Below, in pieces: positions 1-8,377 of a DNA stretch of 64,000 nt; position 1 is the first letter of the stretch, and each line of letters starts with the position of its first letter. The notes below the pieces were generated by a model. That model saw nothing but the letters and a program-made list of their open reading frames with translations, was not told the origin of the DNA and made no database searches. Made by a program: the position numbers and the translations under genes. Source of the DNA: Herbinix luporum (GTDB lineage: Bacteria > Bacillota > Clostridia > Lachnospirales > Lachnospiraceae); NCBI RefSeq assembly GCF_900070325.1, contig NZ_LN879430.1, forward strand, positions 2,518,501 to 2,582,500. Direction: 5' to 3'.

Positions 1-1
1 C

Positions 2-631
2 AATAGAATACGTGTATTTTTTCTATTAGCTCTACTAATAATATCCTATACTTTAACTCAAATCCTACATCTGTATAAAAGCAAACCCAGTAGGCTGCAG
101 GAAGAGATAGCAAAGGAAATTATCCGGTTTCATGTTGTTGCTAACAGCGACAGTGATGAAGATCAGAATTTAAAATACCAGGTTAAGGATGCTGTTTTAA
201 AAACCCTGTATCCTTATCTTAAGGATGTGGATAACATAAATCATGCCAGAGCCATTCTTAAAGAAAAACTACCACTAATAGAAGAAGTGGCCAGTAAAGT
301 TATAAAAGATAAAGGATACACATATTCTGTCTTAGCATCTTACTCAAACTGCTATTTTCCCTTAAAGGTATATGGTGATTATACCTTTCCACCGGGTACA
401 TATCAGGCTGTACAGGTTAAAATCGGCAAGGCTCAGGGTAAAAACTGGTGGTGCGTAATGTTCCCTCCTTTATGCTTTGTAGATGAAACCTATAGCATTG
501 TCAGTAGTGAGTCGGAAAAAAAGTTAAGTTTTCTACTGACTGATGAAGAACTTGATGCCTTAAAAACAAAAAGATTACCTGTTAAAGTCAAATTTAAACT
601 TTTTGCTGCATTAAAAAACCTCTTTTGCTAA
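2..631 (+). CDS. spoIIR: Stage II sporulation protein R, 5' end missing
   Basis: The frame is open from base 2, with no start codon inside the window, so the first codons lie upstream. The visible part is about 209 residues, near full family length. It opens with one hydrophobic segment (about residues 4-24), as in a secreted or membrane-anchored protein, followed by the SpoIIR-typical stretch RFHVVANSDSDEDQ. In the family, SpoIIR is made in the forespore, is exported to the intermembrane space and triggers SpoIIGA to process pro-sigma-E in the mother cell. The internal ATG at 227 is in frame but has no ribosome binding site, and using it would delete the conserved N-terminus. ispE follows 69 bases downstream on the same strand. 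Confidence 0.88.
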   Translation, partial: NRIRVFFLLALLIISYTLTQILHLYKSKPSRLQEEIAKEIIRFHVVANSDSDEDQNLKYQVKDAVLKTLYPYLKDVDNINHARAILKEKLPLIEEVASKVIKDKGYTYSVLASYSNCYFPLKVYGDYTFPPGTYQAVQVKIGKAQGKNWWCVMFPPLCFVDETYSIVSSESEKKLSFLLTDEELDALKTKRLPVKVKFKLFAALKNLFC

Positions 632-700
632 GATGTTTATTTGTAAAGGCTGATTAATTGTGATAAAATACCTTTATCTCTAGGATTTGGGGGACTTAAG

Positions 701-1573
701 ATGAATTCTATAACTGAAAAAGCCTATGCAAAAATTAATCTTGGCTTAGACGTAATAAGAAAACGTCCTGACGGTTATCATGATGTTAGTATGATTATGC
801 AAACTGTCAATTTACATGATACCATAAGTATTAAGAAAACTAAATTTCAATCAGTAACAGTAAGATCAAATCTATACTATCTTCCCACGGATAGAAGAAA
901 TTTGGTATATAAAGCAGTTGAAGTATTTAGGGAACACTATCCTATAAGAAGTGGGCTTAACATTACCTTAAACAAGAGAATACCGGTAGCTGCAGGTTTA
1001 GCAGGAGGAAGTGCCGATGCTGCCGCTACATTAAAGGGCTTAAACCGGCTTTTTCAAACAGGTTTATCCTTAGAAGAATTGATGCAACTGGGAATTAAGC
1101 TGGGAGCAGATGTTCCCTTTTGCCTTATGATGGGATGTGCCCATTCGGAGGGTATCGGGGAAATACTTCACCCCTTGCCTCCCATACCTGATTGCAAGAT
1201 TCTTCTTGTAAAACCGGATGTCAGTGTCTCTACAAAACATGTATATGAAAATCTGCGGTTAAATGAAGAAATTAGCCACCCGGACATTTCTTCTATGATA
1301 AAAGCCCTAAAAGAAAATAATTTATATGCCTTAATACCTCTTATGGAAAACATCTTAGAAACAGTAACAATAAAAGAACATCCCATTATAGAGGAAATTA
1401 AGGGTTTAATGAAAAGTAAAGGGGCCCTTACTGCTTTGATGAGCGGAAGCGGACCTACGGTATATGGAATTTTTGATAATAAACTTAAGGCAAAACAGGC
1501 TTATGATTTATTTAAATCCTCTGATTGGGGTTATCAAGTAATATTAACAGAGCCTTACTCCCCAGCTAAATAA
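701..1573 (+). CDS. ispE: 4-diphosphocytidyl-2-C-methyl-D-erythritol kinase
   Basis: This is a GHMP kinase of the MEP isoprenoid pathway. It phosphorylates CDP-methylerythritol at the 2-hydroxyl, in the cytoplasm. Visible signatures are KINLGLDV near the N-terminus, the glycine-rich ATP loop PVAAGLAGGSADAA at about residues 95-108, ADVPFCLMMG followed by GIGE, and the C-terminal LMSGSGPTVYG. The length of 290 aa is normal for the family. The start is supported by a purine-rich GGGGGACTTAAG just before the ATG. The gene lies downstream of spoIIR and ends at a strong hairpin shared with the converging gene. Confidence 0.96.
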   Translation: MNSITEKAYAKINLGLDVIRKRPDGYHDVSMIMQTVNLHDTISIKKTKFQSVTVRSNLYYLPTDRRNLVYKAVEVFREHYPIRSGLNITLNKRIPVAAGLAGGSADAAATLKGLNRLFQTGLSLEELMQLGIKLGADVPFCLMMGCAHSEGIGEILHPLPPIPDCKILLVKPDVSVSTKHVYENLRLNEEISHPDISSMIKALKENNLYALIPLMENILETVTIKEHPIIEEIKGLMKSKGALTALMSGSGPTVYGIFDNKLKAKQAYDLFKSSDWGYQVILTEPYSPAK

Positions 1574-1589
1574 TATTTTAAAATAAAAA

Positions 1590-1634
1590 AGGATTGTTTC
1601 TAAATGCCCTAATTAACCACTTAGAAACAGTCCT
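1590..1634. terminator. Bidirectional terminator between ispE and the converging gene
   Basis: Arms AGGATTGTTTCTAA (1590-1603) and TTAGAAACAGTCCT (1621-1634) pair along their whole length with one G-U pair. The plus-strand side is followed by ATTTTATTTTAT. The minus-strand side is followed by a T-rich stretch (complement of TTTTAAAATAAAAA). It can therefore end transcription from both converging genes. Confidence 0.88.
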
Positions 1635-1657
1635 ATTTTATTTTATATCCTTCCGAT

Positions 1658-2263
1658 TTACTTATTATTTTCTCTTAAGTTATCCTCTGTTTCATTAATG
1701 GAGTCTCTCCATTCTTCCAGTTTGCTTATTGTACGATTCACAGTATCTTTACACAAGCTAGGAAGCTTTCCTCCCCATGCTTTCTCAGCCTGTTCAAAAC
1801 CTTTCTTAACAGCCTTTATCATAAGATCTGCCTTAGAAGGATCACCACCTGACAAGGCTTTAGCAAATGAAACTAATCTTTCCGAGGTCTGCACGACCCC
1901 CCAATACCCATCTTCTGCAATATCCTTCTTAGCCTGTGCCCTTGTCTCATCATCTACCTCAACTTTACCCTCCCTTAGTAGGCTGTAGATATCATTGGCA
2001 TTAGATAAAGTCTTTCCTTGCTTTAAGAGCATTTTCTCTACTAAATCTTTTAGTTTTTGTGAACTGCTTTTGGCCTCTTCTAAGAGCCGGTCAATGGTAG
2101 CCTGATCTTTTTGATATACCTTATTCTCAATTTGTTCCCTTTCATATACTGCTGCCATATCATTTCTTTGTACCGCTTCTTCTTTAACTTTTTTTCCTTC
2201 TTTATAGTCGTATTTTATTGTGTTCTTATCATAATTAGTTATCTGCTGTATACTCATTTCCAT
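1658..2263 (-). CDS. Uncharacterised 201-aa soluble protein
   Basis: I do not recognise this protein with confidence. It has no signal peptide or membrane segment. The N-terminal half (about residues 1-95) is charged and probably helical, with many Lys, Glu and Gln. The C-terminal half looks like the conserved part: an aromatic motif DGYWGVVQTSERLVSFA, then KKGFEQAEKAWGGKLP, and a Thr-containing segment ending KLEEW. That pattern resembles a family of small proteins with a conserved C-terminal block (DUF5610-like), but this is from memory and not tested. GGAGGA lies a few bases before the ATG. Its neighbours are sipL upstream on the same strand and ispE converging. Confidence 0.7.
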   Translation of the reverse strand: MEMSIQQITNYDKNTIKYDYKEGKKVKEEAVQRNDMAAVYEREQIENKVYQKDQATIDRLLEEAKSSSQKLKDLVEKMLLKQGKTLSNANDIYSLLREGKVEVDDETRAQAKKDIAEDGYWGVVQTSERLVSFAKALSGGDPSKADLMIKAVKKGFEQAEKAWGGKLPSLCKDTVNRTISKLEEWRDSINETEDNLRENNK

Positions 2264-2421
2264 CCTCCTTATAAGCTGCCACTACTTTTGGCATTTAAAC
2301 TTTACCTTCCTTGGTAACTAGGAGTAATCCATTAAAAATAGAATTTGTTTCCTATGTTAGGTATATCGGAGGATTCTATTATTTCCTTAATATGATAATT
2401 AATATTTTAAAAGATTAACAA

Positions 2422-3990
2422 CTATGTAATTGCATCTACTCGTTTCATAATAATTAGTTTATCACCTTCTTTGATACTATCATCCTCTAAATCATTAATT
2501 TCCATGATTGTATCCACAGTGGTGTAATATTTCTTTGCAATATTCCACAAAGTATCATCTTTTTTCACAATATAACCGATAAGTCCGGGCATGGCCTGAA
2601 GTTTTTCAATATCAAGGTCAGCAATCTCTAAATCTGTAATAATAGGCTCTATAATTTTATTAAAGACAATAGTATTTAAATTAATAACAGCCTTTACTTC
2701 AATTTCTTCTCCGTCTAACATCATAACACTAAGCTGATCAAGATTTGGACGAACTTCAAAACTTCCGTCTTCATCCATTCCCTTAACTTCAATAATTTGT
2801 GTAAATGGTATTGCTCCGTTTAAGGAAGAAAGGGGCATGGAATCATCCTCTGATATATAAAGAAGGTTTATATCAATTATTCCTTCCACCTGAAGTCCCT
2901 GATCACTTTTTATAATATCATCAATTTTTATGCTTCCTTCAGAATGGCAGATCTGCAAAATATTCGGCTGATTATCTGATACACGGATGCGGTCTGCAAT
3001 CCTATATTTGCTATTATTTTTTACCACCAAATTCTCATAGACGGCATTTTGAATTACGGGGGTGATTTCTCTAGAAGGACTATATACATCACACAGAATT
3101 TCAGGTTCCTGTATATCATATACCTTAATAGCCATCTCCAATATAACTTCTAAGTCAATAACCCTTTCTTCTCCATCAGAATCCGGCTTGATTTCTAGAT
3201 TTTTATTTAACACCCTGAAGGTTATATCTTCTATCATATCTTCATTACAGCCGTTACAATCAACTGTTCCCCCAAAGGGGATTTCTGTCTCATAATATTC
3301 CATTGGACTTTCTTCACTGTCACTGCTATAGAGAATAAATACTGACATTAATCCATTGATTGTGAACTTATCCTCTAAAAGCCTTACTTCCATATTACTT
3401 ATATGTATATCACTATATAATACAGATACAACATTCCCCTTATTTGTAGGAAGTAGTATCTCATCTTTTATTCTAAAAGTATCCTTTTTATTAATACTTA
3501 TATCGGTTATTTCAATCTTTTTACTTATGTATTGTACATCTTCAGGTCCTTCAACCATAACTCCGGTTTCATCATCATAAAGCTCCTCAACAGAAACATT
3601 AAGCCTTACAATTGATTTTACACTTAATTTCCTTGAATTAATAAGCCCGGTGCTTAAATCTTCTAATTCCCACTTTACAATAGGCTCATCATCTGTGCAG
3701 GTATCTTCCATATTAATTACCTCATCAAAGGGAATTTGACCGGTAATATTATGAATAGGTTTTTCATCTTCCTGACTGAAATATAGGATATTAAAATCCA
3801 GTTCTCCTTTTACCATAAGTTTACCGTTCATGGCATTAATTTCGTTGATTTTTACCTCTCCCTGCTGGGTAATAATCCGGTCTACATCTGGCTTTATATC
3901 TGGAACATTAAAGTCATCGTCCAAGGTAAGCTGCATAGTGCTTTTACATTTTAATTTATTCATATGAATATTCTTTTTTATTAATTCCAA
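2422..3990 (-). CDS. sipL: SipL-like SPOCS (DUF3794) and LysM protein
   Basis: This 522-aa protein carries repeated DUF3794/SPOCS modules and a C-terminal LysM domain. The N-terminal module contains DDDFNVPDIKPDVDRI, and related VKGELDFNILY and GIIDINLLYISED units recur around residues 60 and 375. The LysM domain (YIVKKDDTLWNIAKKYYTT) covers about residues 472-517. In Clostridioides difficile SipL binds SpoIVA through its LysM domain and helps assemble the spore coat, so this is probably a mother-cell coat morphogenesis protein. The start is TTG at 3990, placed by AAAGGAGGG six bases upstream. An internal ATG ten codons in has no such site. The gene follows veg after a strong terminator and so likely has its own promoter, which I could not place securely. 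Confidence 0.85.
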   Translation of the reverse strand: MELIKKNIHMNKLKCKSTMQLTLDDDFNVPDIKPDVDRIITQQGEVKINEINAMNGKLMVKGELDFNILYFSQEDEKPIHNITGQIPFDEVINMEDTCTDDEPIVKWELEDLSTGLINSRKLSVKSIVRLNVSVEELYDDETGVMVEGPEDVQYISKKIEITDISINKKDTFRIKDEILLPTNKGNVVSVLYSDIHISNMEVRLLEDKFTINGLMSVFILYSSDSEESPMEYYETEIPFGGTVDCNGCNEDMIEDITFRVLNKNLEIKPDSDGEERVIDLEVILEMAIKVYDIQEPEILCDVYSPSREITPVIQNAVYENLVVKNNSKYRIADRIRVSDNQPNILQICHSEGSIKIDDIIKSDQGLQVEGIIDINLLYISEDDSMPLSSLNGAIPFTQIIEVKGMDEDGSFEVRPNLDQLSVMMLDGEEIEVKAVINLNTIVFNKIIEPIITDLEIADLDIEKLQAMPGLIGYIVKKDDTLWNIAKKYYTTVDTIMEINDLEDDSIKEGDKLIIMKRVDAIT

Positions 3991-4084
3991 ACTTATCCCT
4001 CCTTTAATTTGGACATAGGATTACATGCCTCTGAGATATCATATTCATACAAATTAGGATTTATGATTTGGAATATAAAAAAAA

Positions 4085-4114
4085 CCGAAACCATAAGGAA
4101 CCTTATGGTTTCGG
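4085..4114 (-). terminator. Terminator downstream of veg
   Basis: The sequence contains a perfect 14-bp inverted repeat (CCGAAACCATAAGG and its complement) with two bases between the arms. Reading the minus strand, it is followed by TTTTTTTTATATT. It lies 11 bases past the veg stop codon and separates veg from sipL. Confidence 0.93.
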
Positions 4115-4125
4115 CCTATTTACGC

Positions 4126-4377
4126 TTAGCTTTGTCTGCACAAAATAAGTTCAACGTCCTTGGTCAAAACATCCGTATAACTGTACGACATAGTCCGTAC
4201 CGGCATATCTTTACTGCCTTGAGTAGTGACTAAAAAAATACTGGGGTATGTCTCGGATATAATACCTACCGTCTCATCAATTCTGTGTCTACCCCTGTTG
4301 ATTCTGACTTTTACTTTCTTCCCCGTATGGCTGATTACAGCATTTCGTACCTTATTTACATCCATCTGTTTAATCAT
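4126..4377 (-). CDS. veg: Veg family protein (DUF1021)
   Basis: This is a small beta-rich protein of the Veg family, 83 aa with the chosen start. The family core is visible: DVNKVRNAVISHTGKKV, then NRGRHR near residue 35, then a segment around MPVRTMSYSYTDVLT. In Bacillus subtilis, veg is a highly expressed gene reported to influence biofilm formation. Its molecular role is unclear. A longer frame opens at 4407, but AGAAGGAG lies five bases before the internal ATG at 4377, so that start is preferred. A consensus sigma-A promoter lies about 100 bases upstream, which fits strong constitutive expression. Confidence 0.93.
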   Translation of the reverse strand: MIKQMDVNKVRNAVISHTGKKVKVRINRGRHRIDETVGIISETYPSIFLVTTQGSKDMPVRTMSYSYTDVLTKDVELILCRQS

Positions 4378-4476
4378 ATTAACTCCTTCTAATGCTTCTA
4401 TCTCCATTCAGAGTCCTATGCTGCTATATGGACATATTAAACATTGATTTTATTACATATTTTATGCATCATAAGT

Positions 4477-4506
4477 ATTATAGCATGTAATTTAAGGAAT
4501 TGTCAA
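4477..4506 (-). promoter_or_regulatory. Consensus sigma-A promoter for veg
   Basis: On the minus strand, TTGACA (4501-4506) and TATAAT (4477-4482) are both exact consensus hexamers, separated by 18 bases. An inverted repeat overlaps the -35 box. Confidence 0.85.
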
Positions 4507-4526
4507 ATAATTTTCTGACAATTCCT
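4495..4526. repeat. Inverted repeat over the veg -35 box
   Basis: Eleven-base arms AGGAATTGTCA (4495-4505) and TGACAATTCCT (4516-4526) are separated by ten bases. The first arm contains five of the six bases of the -35 hexamer. There is no T-tract on either side, so an operator is a better guess than a terminator. Confidence 0.5.
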
Positions 4527-4792
4527 CTTGCATCAGGGTATTTTACCGATAAATTTGCACAGTAAATTCACTTATTATTGTTAAGATTTATGGTATATTT
4601 TAATATGCATAGTATAATCTTCCTACCCTTTTTTAGGAATTTGCACAAAATAGTGTATATAAAACAAGGGTATATCTGTCATTTTAACGAATTATTTTAT
4701 ACTATATCTAGAGTTCTTCCAAGTTATTTATACAAAATATAGTGCCCTTCTACCTTTTCCCACTATAGGTGTTTTGTTCTAATAGATGGAGG
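4527..4792. other. Intergenic stretch without a recognisable gene
   Basis: This AT-rich stretch lies between the veg promoter region and the lipoprotein gene stop. No frame with a ribosome binding site is visible on either strand. Short variants of CACTATA/TATAGTG recur near 4650, 4735 and 4763, but they are too short to interpret. Confidence 0.5.
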
Positions 4793-5218
4793 CTACTCAA
4801 ATACAATCTTTTTATCCATATACTCAAGCTTTACCACAATATAAGGATAAGTTACACCCTGTGTTACCAAGTCATCCTGTGAAGGACCAATCAAATTGGT
4901 ATCTATGTAGATGGCGTTGTCTGTAAGAAAAAGTTCTTCTACAGCAACGCTATATCCTCCACTATTTTGCTTTCCATATCCCACCACAATATACAAATGG
5001 TCCTTGTTGGAGTAGTGAAGCCTAAAAGGTTTCTCCTTTTTTTCATCTATAATTTCTTTTAATTCTCCAGGTAAGTCAGCCTCTTCTACTACGGTAAAGT
5101 CCAAGTCTCTTATTTTCTTTATTTCTGATTCATCTTTCTCACATCCTAGCAAGCCAAAAACCGTTAAAATTATTAAAAGAAGCCCCAGAAAATTCTTTAT
5201 AATCTTTTGCCTCTTCAT
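4793..5218 (-). CDS. Lipoprotein with a PrcB-like C-terminal domain
   Basis: A 141-aa exported lipoprotein. The N-terminus has the basic MKRQKIIK, a hydrophobic core and the lipobox LLGC, with the acylated cysteine at about residue 26. The C-terminal half contains YIVVGYGKQNSGGYSVAVEE followed by a strand-rich end, which matches the PrcB C-terminal domain pattern (V-G-x-G-x-x-x-S-G-G-Y-S/T-V). PrcB-type domains were named from a spirochaete protease complex, and in Clostridia they occur in small cell-surface proteins of unknown role. It lies 69 bases downstream of clpB on the same strand, possibly co-transcribed. Function is not assignable beyond surface location. Confidence 0.78.
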   Translation of the reverse strand: MKRQKIIKNFLGLLLIILTVFGLLGCEKDESEIKKIRDLDFTVVEEADLPGELKEIIDEKKEKPFRLHYSNKDHLYIVVGYGKQNSGGYSVAVEELFLTDNAIYIDTNLIGPSQDDLVTQGVTYPYIVVKLEYMDKKIVFE

Positions 5219-5287
5219 TAATAACCTCCATAATAGTCTTATTTTACTTAAATCTTATGAAGGCTTTGTAAAAAAAATTCATTATCA

Positions 5288-7870
5288 TTACATAACCCTA
5301 GCAGTAAGGCCATCTTCTCCTTGATCTATTATTATAGTATCTCCACTAGAAGCCTGGTCACTTAAAATTAGCCTTGCACTTAAGGTTTCTACATTCTTTT
5401 GCAGGTACCTCTTTAAGGGTCTTGCACCATAGACAGGATCATATGCTCTTTGAACAATGTAATCTTTGGCCCCCTGGGTTACTTGGATAGTAATATCCCT
5501 CTCTTTTAGTCTCTTATTTACATCTGCTATCATTAAATTAATAATATCACTGATATTCTCCTTAGTAAGGGGCTTAAACATAATAATTTCATCCAGCCGA
5601 TTTATAAATTCAGGCCTAAATGAGGCTCTCAACTCATCCATTACCATGGCTTCACATTCTGAACTGATTTCTCCACTTTCACTGACCCCCTCTAATAAAT
5701 ATCTTGAACCGATATTAGAGGTAAGAATAATAATTGTATTTTTAAAATCAATTGTTCTACCCTGAGAATCTGTAATTCTACCGTCATCTAAAACTTGAAG
5801 TAGCACATAAAATACATCCTTATGAGCTTTTTCTACCTCATCAAATAAAATAACTGCATAAGGTCTTCTCCTAACTGCTTCGGTAAGTTGGCCCCCTTCA
5901 TCATAGCCTACATATCCCGGAGGTGCTCCTATTAGTCTGGCAACAGAATGCTTTTCCATATATTCACTCATATCTATTCTTATCATGTTCTGTTCATTGT
6001 CAAACAGACTTTCAGCCAAAGCCTTGGCCAGTTTCGTTTTACCTACTCCGGTAGGGCCTAAGAATAAAAATGAGCCAATAGGTTTATTGGGGTCTTTTAT
6101 TCCTGCTTTGGAACGAAGTATGGCATCTGATACTTTCAAAACTGCTTCCTCTTGTCCTATGACCCCTTTGTGAAGATAATCCGGTAAATTAAGAGTTTTA
6201 TTTTTCTCACTTTCTGTAAGCTTTGTTACAGGAATACCGGTCCATCTAGATACTATCCTGGCAATATCCTCTTCACTTACCCTTTCACGAACCATTTGAC
6301 TTTCCTTACTTTTTAATTTTTCTTCTTCTATTTGAAGTTGCTTATTTAACTGGGGAAGTCGTCCATACTTTAATTCTGCTGCTTTATTTAGATCATAGTC
6401 ACGCTGGGCCAGTTCGATTTGTTTATTAACTTCTTCCATTTCTTCCCGAAGTTTTTGAACTTTCTTAATAGCTGCTTTCTCATTATCCCATTTAGCCTTT
6501 TCAAGGGTAAATGTCTCTTTAAGTTCTACCAGTTCCTTTCTAAGTTCTTCAAGCCGCTCCATACTTAAACGGTCATTTTCCTTCTTAAGGGCCGCTTCTT
6601 CAATTTCCATTTGCATAATTCTTCGCTGCATATCATCAAGCTTTGTAGGCATGGAATCTAGTTCTGTCTTAATCAGGGCACAGGCTTCATCTACAAGGTC
6701 AATAGCCTTATCGGGAAGGAAGCGGTCTGATATATATCTGTCAGACAAGGTGGCTGCGCTGACCAAAGCCCCGTCGGTAATTTTAACTCCATGAAAGACC
6801 TCATAACCTTCCTTTAATCCCCTAAGAATAGATATGGTCTCTTCCACAGTAGGTTCATCAACTAAAACCGGTTGAAACCTTCTTTCCAAGGCTGCATCCT
6901 TTTCAATATATTGACGGTATTCGTTAAGGGTAGTTGCTCCGATACAATGAAGTTCTCCCCTGGCTAGCATAGGTTTAAGCATATTACCTGCATCTAAGGC
7001 TCCATCGGTTTTTCCTGCTCCTACAATGGTATGAAGCTCATCTATAAATAATATAATCTGTCCTTGGCTCTTTTTTACTTCCTCTAGTACTGCCTTTAGC
7101 CTCTCTTCAAATTCCCCCCTATACTTGGCTCCGGCAACTAAAGCTCCCATATCTAATGCAAATATTTTCTTATCTTTTAAGGAATGGGGTACGTCCCCTT
7201 TTACAATTCTTTGTGCAAGCCCTTCTACAACTGCTGTTTTGCCTACTCCCGGCTCTCCGATAAGAACGGGATTGTTCTTAGTTTTTCTAGATAATATCCG
7301 GATGACATTACGAATCTGGGCATCCCTACCGATAATGGGATCTAACTTTTGTTCCTTGGCCCGGGTAACCAAATCGTATCCGTATTTTTCAAGGGTGTCA
7401 TAGGTAGCCTCAGGATTATCACTGACCACCTTTTGATTTCCTCTTACACTTCTTAAGGCTGCAAGGAAGGATTCCCTTGTAATGTTAAAGTCAGTAAACA
7501 ATTCCTTAACTTTCCCTCCGGACTGCTTTAGCATACTAAGAAATAGATGCTCTACCGATACATATAAATCTCCCATATGCTTTGCCTCATCCTCGGCATA
7601 GATTAAGACCTTATTTAAGTCACTGCTAATATATAGTTGTCCCCCGGATACCTTTGCCCTTTTATCTAAAAGACCCTTAACCTGGGCTATAAAAACCTTG
7701 GTGTTTATCCCCATCTTCTCCAATAACTTTTCTATAAGACTATCATCCAAGGAAATAAGACTATAAAGCAAATGTTCTATATCTATTTCCTGATGCCCAT
7801 ATTCATAAGCTAATTTTTCACAATTTTGTACCGCCAGAATTGAATTTTGTGTAAACTTATTAATATTCAT
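5288..7870 (-). CDS. clpB: ATP-dependent disaggregase ClpB
   Basis: An 860-aa Hsp100 chaperone, normal ClpB length, that with the DnaK system rescues aggregated proteins. Domain order: Clp N-domain repeats (residues 1-145), first AAA module with Walker [10 protein letters not shown] near 205 and Walker [10 protein letters not shown] near 275, a long coiled-coil middle domain rich in Glu/Lys (about 405-525) that distinguishes ClpB from ClpC/ClpA, second AAA module with GPTGVGKTK near 605, and the C-terminal D2-small domain. AGGAGGAG lies just before the ATG. A sigma-A promoter is visible upstream. I looked for CIRCE and CtsR operators and found neither in convincing form. Confidence 0.97.
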   Translation of the reverse strand: MNINKFTQNSILAVQNCEKLAYEYGHQEIDIEHLLYSLISLDDSLIEKLLEKMGINTKVFIAQVKGLLDKRAKVSGGQLYISSDLNKVLIYAEDEAKHMGDLYVSVEHLFLSMLKQSGGKVKELFTDFNITRESFLAALRSVRGNQKVVSDNPEATYDTLEKYGYDLVTRAKEQKLDPIIGRDAQIRNVIRILSRKTKNNPVLIGEPGVGKTAVVEGLAQRIVKGDVPHSLKDKKIFALDMGALVAGAKYRGEFEERLKAVLEEVKKSQGQIILFIDELHTIVGAGKTDGALDAGNMLKPMLARGELHCIGATTLNEYRQYIEKDAALERRFQPVLVDEPTVEETISILRGLKEGYEVFHGVKITDGALVSAATLSDRYISDRFLPDKAIDLVDEACALIKTELDSMPTKLDDMQRRIMQMEIEEAALKKENDRLSMERLEELRKELVELKETFTLEKAKWDNEKAAIKKVQKLREEMEEVNKQIELAQRDYDLNKAAELKYGRLPQLNKQLQIEEEKLKSKESQMVRERVSEEDIARIVSRWTGIPVTKLTESEKNKTLNLPDYLHKGVIGQEEAVLKVSDAILRSKAGIKDPNKPIGSFLFLGPTGVGKTKLAKALAESLFDNEQNMIRIDMSEYMEKHSVARLIGAPPGYVGYDEGGQLTEAVRRRPYAVILFDEVEKAHKDVFYVLLQVLDDGRITDSQGRTIDFKNTIIILTSNIGSRYLLEGVSESGEISSECEAMVMDELRASFRPEFINRLDEIIMFKPLTKENISDIINLMIADVNKRLKERDITIQVTQGAKDYIVQRAYDPVYGARPLKRYLQKNVETLSARLILSDQASSGDTIIIDQGEDGLTARVM

Positions 7871-7947
7871 AGTCTCCTCCTTAATTTTTTATTTTAATTA
7901 TTGACCATTAAATTATATTTTACTACTCTTATGCTTGTTCTATTACA

Positions 7948-7976
7948 ACTATAACACTTATGACACAGGATTTCAA
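7948..7976 (-). promoter_or_regulatory. Probable sigma-A promoter for clpB
   Basis: On the minus strand, TTGAAA (7971-7976) and TATAGT (7948-7953) are separated by 17 bases, about 75 bases upstream of the clpB start codon. Confidence 0.6.
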
Positions 7977-8044
7977 GTTGTTATTGTTATATTATTCATA
8001 TTTTTAGGGCTTTAAAATAAGTCAAATTCACTGACAAAGAAAAA

Positions 8045-8083
8045 GGGACATATCAAATGGTATAAAACCATTTGATATGTCCC
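8045..8083 (-). terminator. Terminator of the copper operon
   Basis: A perfect 17-bp stem (GGGACATATCAAATGGT and its complement) with a five-base loop is followed on the minus strand by TTTTTCTTTG. It lies about 30 bases after the copZ stop codon. Confidence 0.92.
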
Positions 8084-8115
8084 CGTTATTTATAGATATT
8101 TACTATTAGTTTCTT

Positions 8116-8331
8116 TTAATTTTCACTGATTCCTACTAATTCATAACCGACTTCCTCAATAACTTCTTTAAAAAGACTGTCAGTTATGTCCTTATTAAGC
8201 TCCACCATTGCATACTTTCCTTCCAAATCGGCTTTGGCAGATATTACTCCCTCTATTTCTTTTAAAGCCTCCTCAACATGTCTTACACAATGTCCACATG
8301 ACATTCCTTCAATCATTAATTTCTTTTTCAT
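8116..8331 (-). CDS. copZ: Copper chaperone CopZ
   Basis: A single heavy-metal-associated (HMA) domain protein of 71 aa. It binds Cu(I) through the CxxC motif GMSCGHC (Cys12 and Cys15) and hands it to the CopA ATPase in the cytoplasm. An upstream in-frame ATG at 8367 exists, but CGGAGGA lies six bases before the ATG at 8331, so the shorter start is chosen and gives a normal-length chaperone. It is the last gene of csoR-copA-copZ, starting 46 bases after copA. The metal motif has Gly-His between the cysteines, whereas the two CopA HMA domains have Ala-Ala. Confidence 0.93.
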   Translation of the reverse strand: MKKKLMIEGMSCGHCVRHVEEALKEIEGVISAKADLEGKYAMVELNKDITDSLFKEVIEEVGYELVGISEN

Positions 8332-8377
8332 CTTTATTCCTCCGATAATAATAATATAGTATTGCAAAATAATATCT

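Noticed and set aside
7871..8044. CtsR or CIRCE heat-shock operator before clpB
   Set aside because: A single GGTCAAT-like half-site lies near 7912, and AGTCAAATTCACTGACAAA lies near 8020, but the required direct repeat with three-base spacing is missing. No TTAGCACTC/GAGTGCTAA pair exists.
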